DNA of 64,000 nt, from the NCBI GenBank assembly GCA_036927565.1, contig JAYESD010000004.1, positions 87,300,942 through 87,364,941 on the forward strand, in the 5' to 3' direction. The position numbers were made by a program, and so were the translations under genes. The notes under the pieces were generated by a model. It searched no databases and was not told the DNA's origin. It saw only the letters and a list, made by a program, of their open reading frames with translations. The stretch is from Tuctoria greenei (taxonomy: Eukaryota > Streptophyta > Magnoliopsida > Poales > Poaceae). Of this stretch, positions 35,126 to 46,029 are shown piece after piece; position 1 is the stretch's first letter, and every line of letters starts with the position of its first letter.

Positions 35126-35330
35126 ACCCAAGAGTGACCGAGCGGAGCGTGCCCATGACGAGACGCGTGATCCGGATTCGAACGAAATTTCGGCAGCATA
35201 ACCCCACTGTTCTCCACTGCACGCCCGAAAATGGTGCAGCAGAGAACAACAGGGTTACGCCACCGAAATCTTGTCCAAATCCGGACCCGCATCTCGTCAC
35301 AAGCCACGCCCCCTCGGTCACTCCGAGGCT
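35126..35330. repeat. Imperfect foldback (about 100-bp arms) in CACTA-1
   Basis: The left arm (about 35128-35227, GAGTGACCGAGCGG to GTTCTCCACTGCACGCCCG) matches the reverse complement of the right arm (about 35226-35330) with scattered mismatches and little or no loop. A second small palindrome with GCACGTCTCAC/GTGAGACGTGC arms lies at 35357-35391. The piece sits between the transposase start and the captured gene and may be a MITE-like insertion or a hairpin locus. Confidence 0.7.
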
Positions 35331-35439
35331 GTCCAAAAAGGGACAATTCTGAACCTGCACGTCTCACATGCCAATGGCACGTGAGACGTGCCGATCCGAA
35401 ACGGGTAATCAATTGCTATAGGTTATGTTGCTCATGTTC

Positions 35440-36022
35440 ATTTATAAATCATTTACGAATGAGGAAAGAGAACGAGAGTGAGGAGAAAAGTGGGTCAGAG
35501 TTGAAAGTTTCATAGTCAGGGCCGTCCATGATAATTGTGTCTATATATATACACGCAAACCCAACTCCAAAGATCAACGAGCCAAGCATCCACAACGACC
35601 TTCTAGCTTTCTGCAACAAAAGCTCTACCACAAGCTAGGTTTTGACCGGGTAGCAGCTCTGCTCGATCGCCCCTTCCAGCTAGAACGAAGGCAGCAGTTG
35701 CCATGGCGAGAGCTCTTGCAGTTGAAGTCGTGGCCTTCATGGCCGTGGCCGTGTTCGGCATGGCGTCTGCGGCAACGTACAACGTCGGCAAGCCGAGCGG
35801 CTCCTGGGACCTGCAGACCAACTACGCCAACTAGGTTGCCTCCAAGAGGTTCCTCCCCGGTGATCAGATCGGTGGGTACCTGCACGGCCACCAGCCCTCG
35901 CTCCCGAAGCCTCTCCCCCGCTGCCGTCCACGCCTTCCGGAGGATCCTCTGCCGCTACCAAGACCACCGCCACCGGCTTCGGTCTCGCCGCTGTCATGCT
36001 CGCCGCAGGCCTTATGGCGTAG
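35440..36022 (+). pseudogene. Captured phytocyanin (plastocyanin-like, GPI-anchored) gene fragment in CACTA-1
   Basis: The fragment brings promoter-like sequence with a TATA box (35541-35552), a 5' leader and the ATG at 35703. It encodes a signal peptide (MARALAVEVVAFMAVAVFG MASA) then ATYNVGKPSGSWDLQTNYAN, the start of the copper-binding domain. TAG at 35832-35834 stands where phytocyanins have Trp in the NWV block. After SKRFLPGDQI the middle of the domain, with the copper ligands, is missing. The sequence then resumes, in another frame, in a Pro/Ser-rich AGP-like stretch and a C-terminal GPI signal (ATGFGLAAVMLAAGLMA, stop 36020-36022). This is a gene copy with an internal deletion, opposite in orientation to the transposase genes. 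It is very unlikely to be functional. Confidence 0.8.
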
Positions 36023-36460
36023 AATATCTCCTCTCTCTTTTGATATTTCTTCTGATACATTATCGTTTTAACCCGCTTATGTATATATATATACATATTT
36101 ATATTTATATATTTATATATATAATGAACATTAAACATGCTAAAAGAAACATTAAAATTAATCAAAATTTGAACATTTAATAACTTAATTCAATAACGAT
36201 AAGCAGCAATGAACATAAACATTAAGAATACTAAAGCAAAACATAAGCATGCTTAACATCTACATAATCAACAACATTATCAACAAATTTGCATAACCAA
36301 CATCATTAACAACTAAGAATAATTAACATCAAGATCGAACAACAATTTCTACTCATTCGATCAACAATCATTCGAAGATTGAACAATCCACATCAAATAT
36401 CAAGAAATCCACAACAAATTTGCATAATCAACATCATTAACAACTAAACAAGGGGGTTAC
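36023..36460. other. AT-rich stretch in CACTA-1, no gene seen
   Basis: A TA/TATA run (36084-36122) is followed by A-rich DNA with repeated AACAT and ATCAACA words. I see no coding signal. Confidence 0.6.
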
Positions 36461-36464
36461 TTGA

Positions 36465-36890
36465 CGATCGGCAACGATGAGGAGGCCGGGGTGCGTGGAC
36501 GGCAGGGAGGCCGGGGTGCGATGGCGGCGAGGTCGCCGGGGCGCGCGGGCGGCGACGACGGTGAGGCCGGGGCTGCCGGGGCGCTTGGGCGGCGAGGAGG
36601 CCGGGCCTCGGGCAGCGAGGAGGCCGGGGCCGCCGGGGCGCTCGGGCCGCAGCGGCGGGGCGCGCTACGGCGGCGGCGCGGGGAGGCGGAGGGCGGCGGC
36701 GCGGCGCGCTCGGGCGGCGGCGGCGGGGCGCGCTCGGGCGGTGGCGCGGGGAGGCGGAGGGCGGGGGCGGGGCACGCTCGGCGTGGCGGCGCGGCGCGCT
36801 CGGGCGGCGGCGGCGCGGGGAGGCGGAGGGCGGCGGCGGCGCGGGGAGGCGGGGGCAATGAGTCGGGAGCGGACGAGAAAGAAGAGTCGG
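36465..36890 (-). promoter_or_regulatory. GC-rich repetitive block near the CACTA-1 5' end
   Basis: About 420 bp of GGCGGCGCGGGGAGGCGG-type imperfect repeats, strikingly richer in G and C than the flanks. It lies just inside the right subterminal repeats and upstream of both minus-strand genes. This matches the place of the GC-rich first-exon control region of En/Spm elements. The Pro/Ala/Arg-rich ORFs on both strands are by-products of composition. Confidence 0.6.
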
Positions 36891-36904
36891 GTCGGGATGA
36901 AGGC

Positions 36905-37232
36905 CCTTATTTGTGACGGCCCTTTAAATTGTGACGGCCCGGCCACGTGGTCGTCGCAATTAACGTTACTTGCGACGGCCCTTTTAGCAGCCGTCGCAAA
37001 TAAAAACTTTTTTGCGACGGCTGCCTTATTTGCGACGGTATTAGGGTTGGCCGTCGCAAATAAGCGTTTATTTGCGATGGCTATGTGGTTGGCCGTCGCA
37101 AATAAGCTTTTATTTGCGACGGCCGTGTTATTTGCGATGGCCAGATGCGGGCCGTCGCAATTCACTCTATTTGCGACGGCTGGCCGTCGCAAATAAATAT
37201 AGCCGTCGCAAATGATCGCTTTTCCTGTAGTG
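36905..37232. repeat. CACTA-1 right subterminal repeats and terminus
   Basis: About 16 GCGACGG/CCGTCGC units in both orientations, ending TTCCTGTAGTG at 37232. This is the probable promoter-side end of the element. Confidence 0.85.
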
Positions 37233-37842
37233 AAGGGAGACCAGAGCTCGTAGTAGATGACTTTTGGGCTGTTCCTCTTGGCTTCTATTGAATAAAATTC
37301 ATAGTTGAATGGAACTTGTGTGCCTCGTTCTTCCGATTTGTTCCAGACAAGTTTTTCTCGTCGAGTTTTCTGCATAGCAGTACCTTTCTTCTGTGGTTTT
37401 ATCATAACTCAAGTTTTACAGATCGAATTGACGTGATTATTTTTGGGTTTTCTTTGCAACTTGATTATCTATCATCTATAAAAATTTCACGGTCATTAGA
37501 TTTGTGGTTTTGATCTACACGAGTTTCTTTGCGGTATTACAGATCTGTTTTTTACTCGGTAGAACAGATTGACCTTTTTTTGATCTTTCGATCGTAACAT
37601 GAGTTTGTCTTGACGGATTTGAGTAATTCCTGTTGTGTTGTCTTCTTGACTTGATCCTCTCTGATATCTATCACTTTTGTCATTATGAAACACGTTTAAA
37701 TTAGTCTCACACACGATTTTTTTAACATATCATTTTTCTGCCGAAGGGGTTGGGATTTAATTGTTTCCGCTGCGTAAGATTTTTTAAATCTACCATTCAC
37801 CCCCCTCCTTTGTTAGCTTTTCATGTGCTCTTCGATCCTACA
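37233..37842 (+). repeat. Plus-strand Copia LTR (B family), part 3
   Basis: The LTR resumes after the aag duplication and ends GATCCTACA at 37842, a true LTR end. It abuts minus-strand internal sequence of Copia H without any PBS, so this LTR is a solo or truncated copy. Confidence 0.85.
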
Positions 37843-40290
37843 TTTTTTAAAGAACAAATTTAGATCATATGATATTTGCAAGAGATTATATGCGCATCTG
37901 CCTTATTCTAACCAACCAAGCCAAGCCTATGTCATTTGACAATAAGAAGCTTAAGGACATGGTTTTAGTCATACACAACTTCTTCCAAGTTCATATCTAA
38001 GTGCAATGATAAGCCATCTCAAAAGAAGAAGTGTGATGCATGCATATTCTCTTGATCTTTTCTCATTTCTATTTGTTCATAAAAACTTAACATGTGAGTT
38101 GATTACTTGATTGATTCTTTATGATTAAAAGCACTTGTGAGCATGCAACAAGTTCAATATAGCTAGAAAGTTCGACCATGACCAGATTTAGTGTAAGTAA
38201 TTATTCCAATTACTAAACATGGCAAAAACAACAAAATGTATAACATGAGTAATGTAGTAAGAACTTTCAACATGTAAAAGGAATCACAAATTCATATATG
38301 TATGAAATACTATGCTCATTTTATTTTAATTTCATATTCACACATAGACTTCTCAAGTTTGAAAACTCCCTCTCAATTTAAGCCATGAGGATGCATAACC
38401 CCTATTTCACTTTGAATGAAACAAAAACGAGTGAAATACAAAGGTTTTGTAAAAATGTCAGCCAATTGTTGTTCGGTATCTACATGGTGAAGCACAATGT
38501 TTCCTTTTTCAACATTATCACGGAGAAAGTGATACCTAGTATCAATGTGCTTAGTTCTAGAATGTTGCACAGTGTTTTTAGCAATGCAAATGACACTAGT
38601 GTTATGACAAAACAGTGGAACACTATCTAGATCAACCCCATAGTCCTTAAGTATTTGAACAATCCAAAGAATTTGTGAGCAAGCACTAGCAGCAGCTACA
38701 TATTCAGATTCAGCTGTGGATTGTGCAACTGAGTTTTGTTTTCTAGAGGACCAAGCAGCAAGTGAATTACCAAGAAAATGACAAGCACCGGAAGTACTTT
38801 TCCTATCAATCCTACAACCCCAAAATCAGCATCGAAAAAAGCTCTCCGAGAAACGGTTGAGGTAGACAGAAGAAAAATGCCAAATTATTGAGTTCCATGT
38901 AAGTACCTGAGAATTCTTTTAACGACTTCACGATGTGAAGCTCGTGGGGACGCTTGAAACCGTGAACAAAGACATATGCTGAATTGTATGTCCGATCTTG
39001 ATGCCGTGAGATACAAAAGTGATCTAATCATGCTTCGATATTCTTTTTGATCAACCGATTCACCATCTTCATCAAGCTCAACTGTTGATGTTGTTCCCAT
39101 TGGTGTTCGAAGAGGCTTGCTTTTGTTCATGTTGAAGCGCTTGAGAAGGTCCCTTGTGTACTTCGGTTTGATGCACAAAGGTACCTTCCTCGGTTTGCTT
39201 GATTTGCAGCCCAAAAAAGTATGTGAATTCTCCCATCATACTCATCTCAAATTCTAAACTCATCCTAGCTGAAAACTTGGAGACAAGATCATGAGAAGCA
39301 CAACCAAAGAAAATATCATCCACATACACTTGAACGAATAATGAGTCATTGCCATGCTTAAGCACAAAAAGAGTTTTATCAACCTTGCCAATGGTAAATC
39401 CCTTTTCAAGTAAGAATGTTTTTAACCTATCATACCATGCTCTAGAGGCTTGTTTGAGACCATACAGGGCTTTAGTCAGTTTGAAAACATGATTAGGAAA
39501 ATCTGGATTTTCGAAACCAGGCGGTTGCTTAACATAAACCTCCTCATCTATGTAGCCATTAAGAAAAGCACTTTGAACATCTATTTGATAGAGCTTAAAA
39601 CTTATAGATGCAGCAAAAACTAACAAAATTATTATGTCTTATAATCTAGCAAGAGGAGCAAAAGTTTATCAAAATCTAGATGTTCAACTTGAGTGAAACC
39701 TTGAGCAACCAACCTAGCCTTATTCCTAACCACAACCCCATCCTCACTTTGTTTATTTTTAAACACCCAATTAGTTCCAATTAAAGTGTGACCTTGAGGT
39801 GGAGGTACAAGTTTCCAAACATTATTACTTTCAAAATTTTCTAACTCTTCTTGCATAGCAATAATCCAAGATTCATTAGTGAGTGCGTGTGATATCATTG
39901 GGTTCAAAAGAAGCAACAAAAGCAGAACGAGCATGAGAGTTTGGATTGCAAAACTTGGACCGTGTGACTTGTTCGTGCAAGCATCCAATAATTTGTTGTG
40001 GATGATTACTTTTGAGAACCTAGAGGGGAGTGGACACTTCAAAAACTTCTTCTTTTTCATGTTCATCACAAATTGATGAGCTTGTGACTTGAGGAGGATC
40101 TGAACCAGCAATGGTGGTCGTCGGTGCTGGATGTGACTCAAAATCAGGAGCTAGAACAATGTCATTAGCTGCTGAATTTTCGGGCAGCAGCACCACTTCT
40201 TCCTCATCTTCAACGAAAATGCTCTCCCCTTGCGGATATGGATCAGGACCTGCAATGTTTGAGCCAGTACCTGTGCTAGCTTCATCAGGC
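37843..40290 (-). pseudogene. Copia H internal remnant: end of pol (RT, RNase H) and 3' non-coding region
   Basis: The non-coding part (37843-38372) matches 57300-57829 of F. Pol ends at 38373-38375 after MHPHGLN and reads up to about 40290. RNase H ends with HSRTKHIDTRYHFLRDN; RT has YGLKQASRAWYD and an intact YVDDIFFG box near 39320. A stop lies near 39630 and several frameshifts occur (near 38820, 39100 and 39660). The protein upstream of the RT (gag, protease, integrase) is absent: the sequence stops in the linker before RT (GESIFVEDEEE) and joins an A-type LTR fragment. Confidence 0.85.
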
Positions 40291-40674
40291 ATTACCGGAC
40301 CAGCGGACACTATCGGACTAGTCCGGTGCGGACAAGTCCGCACTGGCAGGACTTGTCCGAACCTATACAGAGAGGATATCGGACTAGTCCGGTGTCTATC
40401 GTACTAGTCCGTTTTTCCTATGAAATGTGAAGTGTGTGAGGATTTTTTGTGCTTGAGCTCTTGAGATGTGTTACACCAACACACTTCATACACAATGATA
40501 TATTCTATTCAGCTCTTGAGATCTTTTTTGAATTGATCTTCATTCTCCTTTCTTTTTCGCGCTTTCTTCATTCTTTCATTAAAACCTGCGCTCATCTCAA
40601 TAATGCGGTTAGGATCTCATTTGTTTGTCATAAATCAACCAAAACCCACAAGGGATGCCTAGATGCACTTTTAC
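40290..40674 (-). repeat. Fragment of an element-A-type LTR
   Basis: Homologous to 19895-20274, including the GGACTAGTCC cluster. It ends GCACTTTTA, the A-LTR start with one change, at the same position in the H LTR as in the other copy. Confidence 0.8.
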
Positions 40675-41693
40675 TTTTATACGCAGATAGAAGCAATCTT
40701 AAGACTTCCAAACACCTTAGGAACGTATCCCACATTCCTAAAACATCTCAAATTCATGACCCACATGAAATCCTAAGATAACCAACTCGATACTTTCCAT
40801 ATCGAGCCATAACTTACTCCGCCGCAGCCGAAGTCATCAACCGATACGATCCGATCCTTCCAACCAGATCTTTCCTTCCTAAGCCCATCTTTGGAACCCC
40901 GTTGCCACGTCATGCACCGCATGCATACGTGCGAACACCTTCCTTCGACGTCCAGTAACCTTCATATGCACTACCATTGATTCAATCATCCCGCGTGACC
41001 TCCTGACCCATTCAATCACAGTTCCTCCTAAACTTGGTTGTTGGAACCTCATCTCCTCCCTGAGACTAGTACAAAGGATCCTGTCACCAGCCATGACATG
41101 AACTCAAGCAACACCTGCACATGAACAAACAACCAATTCATATGAGCCCAAGTCCGCGACTTGACTCAAGTTAGTTTCGAACACAACACCTTACGTGAGC
41201 ACCTCACATAAGCATGTTGCAAAATCACAGTAACACGATATCAGCCATATCAACCAAAATGCGCCAAAAACATAGTAAAAGAATACTAAGAAAACTTTCC
41301 ATCAATGTAAATCAAGTTCGAAACATTTCACAGTAAAAGCAGGAACATTGTGATTAAGCTTCGAACCTTGTTAAAGTTAACCGGACGTTGAATCGGAGCT
41401 TACCAAAGCTAGCAGGACCTAGCGTCGGAGCTTACCAAAGCTAGTCAGGCCTAAAGCCGGAGCTAACCAAAGCTAGTCAAAGAAGTCGGACCTAGCCAAA
41501 GCAAGTTATACCTTATGTTGGACCTTGCTGGAGCTACTCAAAATAAGTCGGACCTATCGTCGGACCTTGCTGGAGCTCGGACCTAGAGTCAGACCTTGCT
41601 AAAAAGTGTGTTTTGGTAGAATTTTAGAACTTATATCATCAAAGCCAATGTATTCAGTAGAAGCCAATGTATTTAGCACACATAGGTCTCACA
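40675..41693 (-). repeat. Copia H 5' LTR, outer part
   Basis: Minus-strand B-family LTR starting TGTGAGACC at 41693. Unlike 20275-21187 it is not followed by a PPT but by CACTA-3 sequence, so 41693 is the outer end of element H. Together with 20275-21187 it forms a subfamily distinct from B and F. Confidence 0.8.
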
Positions 41694-42033
41694 CTACAGA
41701 TGCAAGCTGTCGTGCAGGTACATTCTAAATGTTGTACTTAAGATTTTTTACATACAAATGACATGTATAATGATTGCTTTGTGTTTGCAGGCTATGTGTC
41801 TAGGACAACCGCCTGTCCTTCTGCAATGGGCACCCCCAGCGATACAGCAGCCGCTGGTGCTGACGACAGCAGTCCAGGTAAAAAATATAGTAAAATATGA
41901 ATTTTTTACTTGTTACATGTCTAACCTCTCTTGCACCACACAGGGATCGGGAACGGAGGCTCAAACTCAGTCGCCTCAGATTCCGGCGCTTGGACAACTG
42001 CAGAAGAACTTTGTGAACAATGGTGGCAGCTGA
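41694..42033 (+). CDS. CACTA-3 transposase-type gene, last exons (partial)
   Basis: Exon pieces with clean splice sites: 41694-41717 (ends GTCGTGCAG, then GT), 41791-41877 (LGQPPVLLQWAPPAIQQPLV), and 41944-42033 (GSGTEAQTQSPQIPALGQLQ, stop TGA at 42031). The Gln/Pro-rich end resembles C-termini of plant En/Spm-type proteins, including the gene in CACTA-1. It is an inference from style and context; no catalytic motif is visible. Confidence 0.5.
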
Positions 42034-42954
42034 CGGAGTAGAGTCTAAGAGTCAGGTCAGCTCCTCGCTTGTTAGTTTCAATTTTAAGTAAACCAAGAGT
42101 TTTCTAGCTAGATGGAACAACAAACCTTCTCCATGGAACCCACGCTTTTCCGCAATAGATACTCATAATGCATAGTATACAATCCAAATTGTCAAAACAT
42201 TTTGACGTAACTTTATTTAGGTAGCATCTGATAGGATTTTCATTAGAATTCAACTATGATTTTACAGGAAGCATTGCATATCATCCATTACAAGGGGACA
42301 ATATTCTTTGCTCTCTAGTATCAGAAATTATCAGTGTCTCGTATTTTGTGACTCTAACATGACTAATCATGTGCAACAATATAATCTTCCATCACCATAT
42401 CAAAAAGTTAAGGAACCATAATTTGCTTTTGTGCATAAATGCTCACACTTCATCTGATAAAATTTTGAATACATGTGTTCGGTTATACAGACTTAATACC
42501 ATGAAGCAATACACATCACTTGATTAATTGATATATCGTATGTACGAGCAGTTTTCTAGCTAGATGGAACAACAAACCTTGCTGCTGGCTAAAAATGCTG
42601 TTTTTGGATTTACAAATCGTACAGCAAACTCTCCAAGTTCTCATATATTTTTTGAACTAACAAGTTCTCATATGCGAGTCCGTGTAACTACTAGCTAGCA
42701 ACTAAAGTGTTATCTGTTTTACAGGAATTTCGAAGGTGAGGAGGCAACGCCTGTGCCAGAGCCAGAAGCCAGGGACTTCACCAAGCTCTTTATGTTTTGC
42801 GGTTGTATTTTGCTTTGTCCGAACTCGCAAAGTGTGTAGTGGTGTGTGTATAGTGTTTTGAAATGCTTATTGATATATATGTCTATTTTGAAGTGCCTTT
42901 GTGATCTGGCCAATGAGCCAGGGCAATATTTTCTATTTTTCTAAAAAAATGCAT
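42034..42954 (+). other. CACTA-3 3' untranslated/non-coding region
   Basis: No convincing ORF. A likely intron-exon junction occurs near 42722 (TTTTACAG then GAATTTCG). A short phrase (CTAGCTAGATGGAACAACAAACC) appears twice, near 42103 and 42553. Confidence 0.5.
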
Positions 42955-43361
42955 AGCTTATCAATGACGGTTTTTGGGCAACCATCGTCGATACTGGCAA
43001 GTTATCGATGATGGTTGCCATAAAATCATTGTCGATAAGCGTCCAGTATCGTCGACGGTTGTCGATATACCGTCGCCAATAAGTCTATTATACACGACGG
43101 TGCGGGCCACCACCGTCGATAAGCTTCCCCCCGCTGTCACGTGGACGGAGGCCCTTATCGATGAAAACTAAATTTGGTCATCGTTAATAAACTTATAAAA
43201 GGCAGTTACCGTCGTTGATAAGATTATAGATGACTAATTGTCGTAGATGGCCGGAAACCGTCATTGATAAGGTTATACCATCGTCGATAGCTTGTAAACG
43301 ATGGTATTTTCCTTATAGACGATGGTTTCTAGCCTCATCTATTATCGCGATTCCTGTAGTG
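42955..43361. repeat. CACTA-3 right subterminal repeats
   Basis: Repeated TCGACGATGG / CCATCGTCGATAA-type words in both orientations, unlike the units of CACTA-1 and CACTA-2, ending in the TGTAGTG terminus. Confidence 0.75.
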
Positions 43362-44241
43362 ACGACAATGACTAACCTAAACATCATGGAACATATGTTG
43401 AGACATATCATAAGTTATTCATATAAACATGATCATAATATAACTACATAGACTATAGTGGGGGTTTGTAGTGTTTATGATGATAGATTAAGAGCGATAT
43501 GGCATAATCATAAAGACTACTACCACATACATGGACTCCACAATCAAACAAGAAACGTTTTATCCAAGTATATGAATAAAAGAAGACTAAAGATAATATC
43601 TTTATTATGCATAAACTCACAAATATAAGAAAAGATACATGAGCCATACCTTTCCCAATTTGGACATGGGACTAGAGGCTCTCCTCCCTATAGCCTAACT
43701 CCACTAAGGACTAACAAAACTAGTGTATACAATAGAATGATGCTCAAGTGGTGTATGTTGAAGTGAGGGGTCCTATTTATAGGTGTAGAAGGGTCGGTTC
43801 CCGCCACCAAAAGCACGCGAATAAGTCACCACTGACTTCTTCAAGTCGGGAGGAGCCATCACGTGGAAGCTGAACAAATTTGGTGCCAGGTTCAGGTCGG
43901 CCGACTAGGGAGGTCGACCGACCTGGTCTTTGAAATGTTTTAGGTGTGCTTTCTCCATATCACTGCCAGATGGGTCCCATTCATTGATATGGGTGCTACA
44001 CCGTTGGATGGCCTCAATACTTTTGTTTGTTGGCCATTTGATCCATGTGGTGCCACATGTCAGCGCTTGATTAGATGGGATGATATTTTATAGGATCCAT
44101 TCCCTTGTTTCAATACAATTTTGTATAAAATACCTGCATACACCAATTCTCCAAGTACAAGTGGAAATAGGTTTAATAGAAATGTGATGTGTGCAAGAAA
44201 TGATACTTCCTTCAAATAATTGAGTTATATTGACAGGTGAA
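43362..44241 (-). repeat. Probable minus-strand LTR remnant of an unidentified retroelement
   Basis: On the minus strand a TATA box (CCTATAAATAGGACCCC, 43774-43781) is followed about 170 bp later by AATAAAG (43601-43606). Between them lies a leader-like stretch. The upstream side has the nested palindrome GTCGGCCGACTAGG. No LTR end could be fixed. Bases right of CACTA-2 (49994-50050) may continue it. Confidence 0.4.
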
Positions 44242-44893
44242 CACTACGTAAGAAAGGCTCATATGAGACGGGCCCGAATGAGGAAGGGAGACGAACAAAC
44301 TACGCGTCTCTGTCGTCGCGTCTTGCATTACGTTGGCATCAGAGATGGACTTCAGAGCGCGTCGCCAATCGAACTAGGTGCGAGACACGCACAAAAGAAG
44401 CACGTCTCCTTTCTTTTTTTCATAATAGACGATCTTTACGGTGTCATTGGAGACGCCGCTGGCGCACGTCTCCCACCATCTTACAAGTGTGACAGGCCTT
44501 ACAAAGCACGTCATAGATATATTGACTAATCCGAGACACTCTGTTATGTACCGCGTCGCAGATTCATAAACTTATGTGAGACAGGCTTTATAGAAGCTTG
44601 TCTCCTTTATGTAGGTTATCCGAGACGCTCTCTGCTACAGCTCGTCGCAGATTGTTTACAGGCATTATTATTAGGAGCTAGCAAGGATTTGGCAGCCGTA
44701 TTACCAGTGTCAGCGACATACTGTTCATGAACATATGTATAGCCAAAATTATCACACGTTAAATTATAATGACCAATAAAATATTACCAAAGTGTCAATC
44801 ATGGTTATCAAGTATACTAATTACACAACAAAGACTGTTCATCCTGATTACAATGTAACTAATTACACACATCATAACTGTCATCATCTAATC

Positions 44894-44991
44894 CTGTATA
44901 CCGTAATGAAAATTCTCCCGATCAATGACTTCATTGACGATGAGCCTTTATAGCCTCTAATGCTCCGACTGAGACATCCTAAAATTCAACT
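44894..44991. repeat. Direct repeat flanking the captured Argonaute piece, copy 1
   Basis: About 90 bp starting near TATACCGTAATGAAAATTCTC, repeated at 45424-45510 in the same orientation with small indels. The two copies bracket the Argonaute exons (45069-45328). Confidence 0.75.
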
Positions 44992-45068
44992 GTAATAAAC
45001 ACAAGAACAAATTGGTATACAATTGTAATAAACACAGGAAATGTTAGTGAATGGAGAACGGAGCTTAC

Positions 45069-45328
45069 TTGTATCACATGCAGTTTGTGAGCATCTACAA
45101 GGCATCAGCAGAAAAATTGTTCTCATGGTAAAGGACATGGTAGTGAGCTAGTCTGCTTGTCCCCTAAAAAAAACAAACAATTTATATTCCACTAATGCTT
45201 TTATAGCCTGATATCTAAAACTCATGAGAGAAACAACAATTATGGCATAGGTACCTTGATCCCAGCATGGCTACAGAGGTAGAAATCAAACTCAGTTGGA
45301 TGGCAAATGCTAGTGTCAACCACATTTC
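45069..45328 (-). pseudogene. AGO: Captured Argonaute PIWI-domain fragment (two exons)
   Basis: Exon 45328-45255 encodes NVVDTSICHPTEFDFYLCSH then AGIK, and ends at a GT donor. Exon 45163-45069 follows an AG acceptor and encodes GTSRLAHYHVLYHENNFSAD, then two stops. This block, including the AHYHVL histidine of the Asp-Asp-His slicer triad, is highly diagnostic of plant Argonaute proteins. The exon borders also look as expected for the family. Upstream PAZ and MID domains and the rest of PIWI are absent, so it makes no Argonaute protein. Its strand matches the SCE1 fragment. Confidence 0.85.
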
Positions 45329-45423
45329 CTACAGTTTGAAGGGTTTGCGAATCAGAATTTATTATACATTGATAGTCCAAACAAATATATTACTTCTGCG
45401 TTGGACATAAACAAGGAAGATGA

Positions 45424-45510
45424 ATGTATACCGTAATGAAAATTCTCCCTTTGGACCAATGACTTCATTAACGATGAGCCTTCATTGGACATCCTCAAAT
45501 TCAATAAAAT
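45424..45510. repeat. Direct repeat flanking the captured Argonaute piece, copy 2
   Basis: Partner of 44894-44991. It shares TATACCGTAATGAAAATTCTC and CAATGACTTCATT.ACGATGAGCC. Confidence 0.75.
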
Positions 45511-45534
45511 CACTGGAATGCATGCTCTGAGGGC

Positions 45535-45965
45535 AGGGTCGAGGCGACGACATGCTAATGGGATAGGGGACACAACGGCGTGCTCTGGGACGAGCTGGCG
45601 GAGGCACCGAAGTGGCGGTTCCTCAACTCTCTGATGACAGTAGGCCGGCGTCCTTCGGGGACAGGGATAACATACTGATTACCGAGGTCGGGGTCAAGGC
45701 GGTGGCGTGCTTCGGGGACACGGGACGAGGCGGTGTGCTCAAGCGTGCTCAGCTCTCTGATGACAAAGGTCAGAGTTGACAGCAGAGTAGGGGTCGACTC
45801 CGGCAGCGCGACAATGACGAAGAGCGTGTTGAGAAAGAGGGACGGCGGTGGCATGCTCCAGGGATAGTTAATGAGGCAGCGTGCTCCAGTGTGCTCAACT
45901 CTTTGATGACGCGAAGGTTGGGGTCGACGGCGGCGGCGTGCTCAGGATCTGTGGTTTATAGGTCG
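45535..45965. repeat. GC-rich degenerate repeats in CACTA-2
   Basis: Three or four loose repeats of about 130-170 bp containing GGCGTGCTC, TCAACTCT.TGATGAC and GGGGTC(A/G)A words. No protein is recognised on either strand. Confidence 0.5.
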
Positions 45966-46029
45966 ATAGAGTGCGCGACAGCTAAAATACTTCGCTAAAT
46001 GTTGGGAGAGAGTGCGCGAGGGACAAAAA

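Larger units (their letters stand above)
29648..37232 (-). mobile_element. CACTA-1: CACTA transposon with transposase genes and a captured phytocyanin (7585 bp)
   Basis: Ends are CACTACAGGAA and TTCCTGTAGTG, with 3-bp duplications aag at 29645-29647 and 37233-37235; the host LTR reads through once the element is removed. Subterminal arrays of TTTGCGACGGC and its complement occupy both ends. Two minus-strand genes are visible: a tnp2-type transposase (35030 to 33235, broken) and a Transposase_24-type gene (33000 to 30298, nearly whole). Transcription therefore starts at the right end. A captured phytocyanin fragment (35440-36022) lies between the transposase and a GC-rich block. Confidence 0.92.
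41694..43361 (+). mobile_element. CACTA-3: 3' portion of a CACTA transposon, split by Copia H
   Basis: The right end reads CGCGATTCCTGTAGTG at 43361, a CACTA terminus, preceded by about 400 bp of subterminal repeats. The left side begins inside a transposase-gene exon exactly at the outer LTR end of H. So H most likely inserted into this element and the other half lies left of the window. Confidence 0.7.

Noticed and set aside
36457..37405. Long Pro/Ala/Arg-rich ORFs on both strands
   Set aside because: They overlap each other across a GC-rich repeat and subterminal repeats; composition alone keeps the frames open.
41692..41699. CACTACAG as the left terminus of CACTA-3
   Set aside because: It overlaps the Copia LTR end, does not match the right terminus beyond eight bases, and flanking triplets (tca and acg) do not match.
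44242..44529. 99-residue ORF at the left end of CACTA-2
   Set aside because: It is made from subterminal repeat words and begins at the terminal repeat; no protein similarity is evident.
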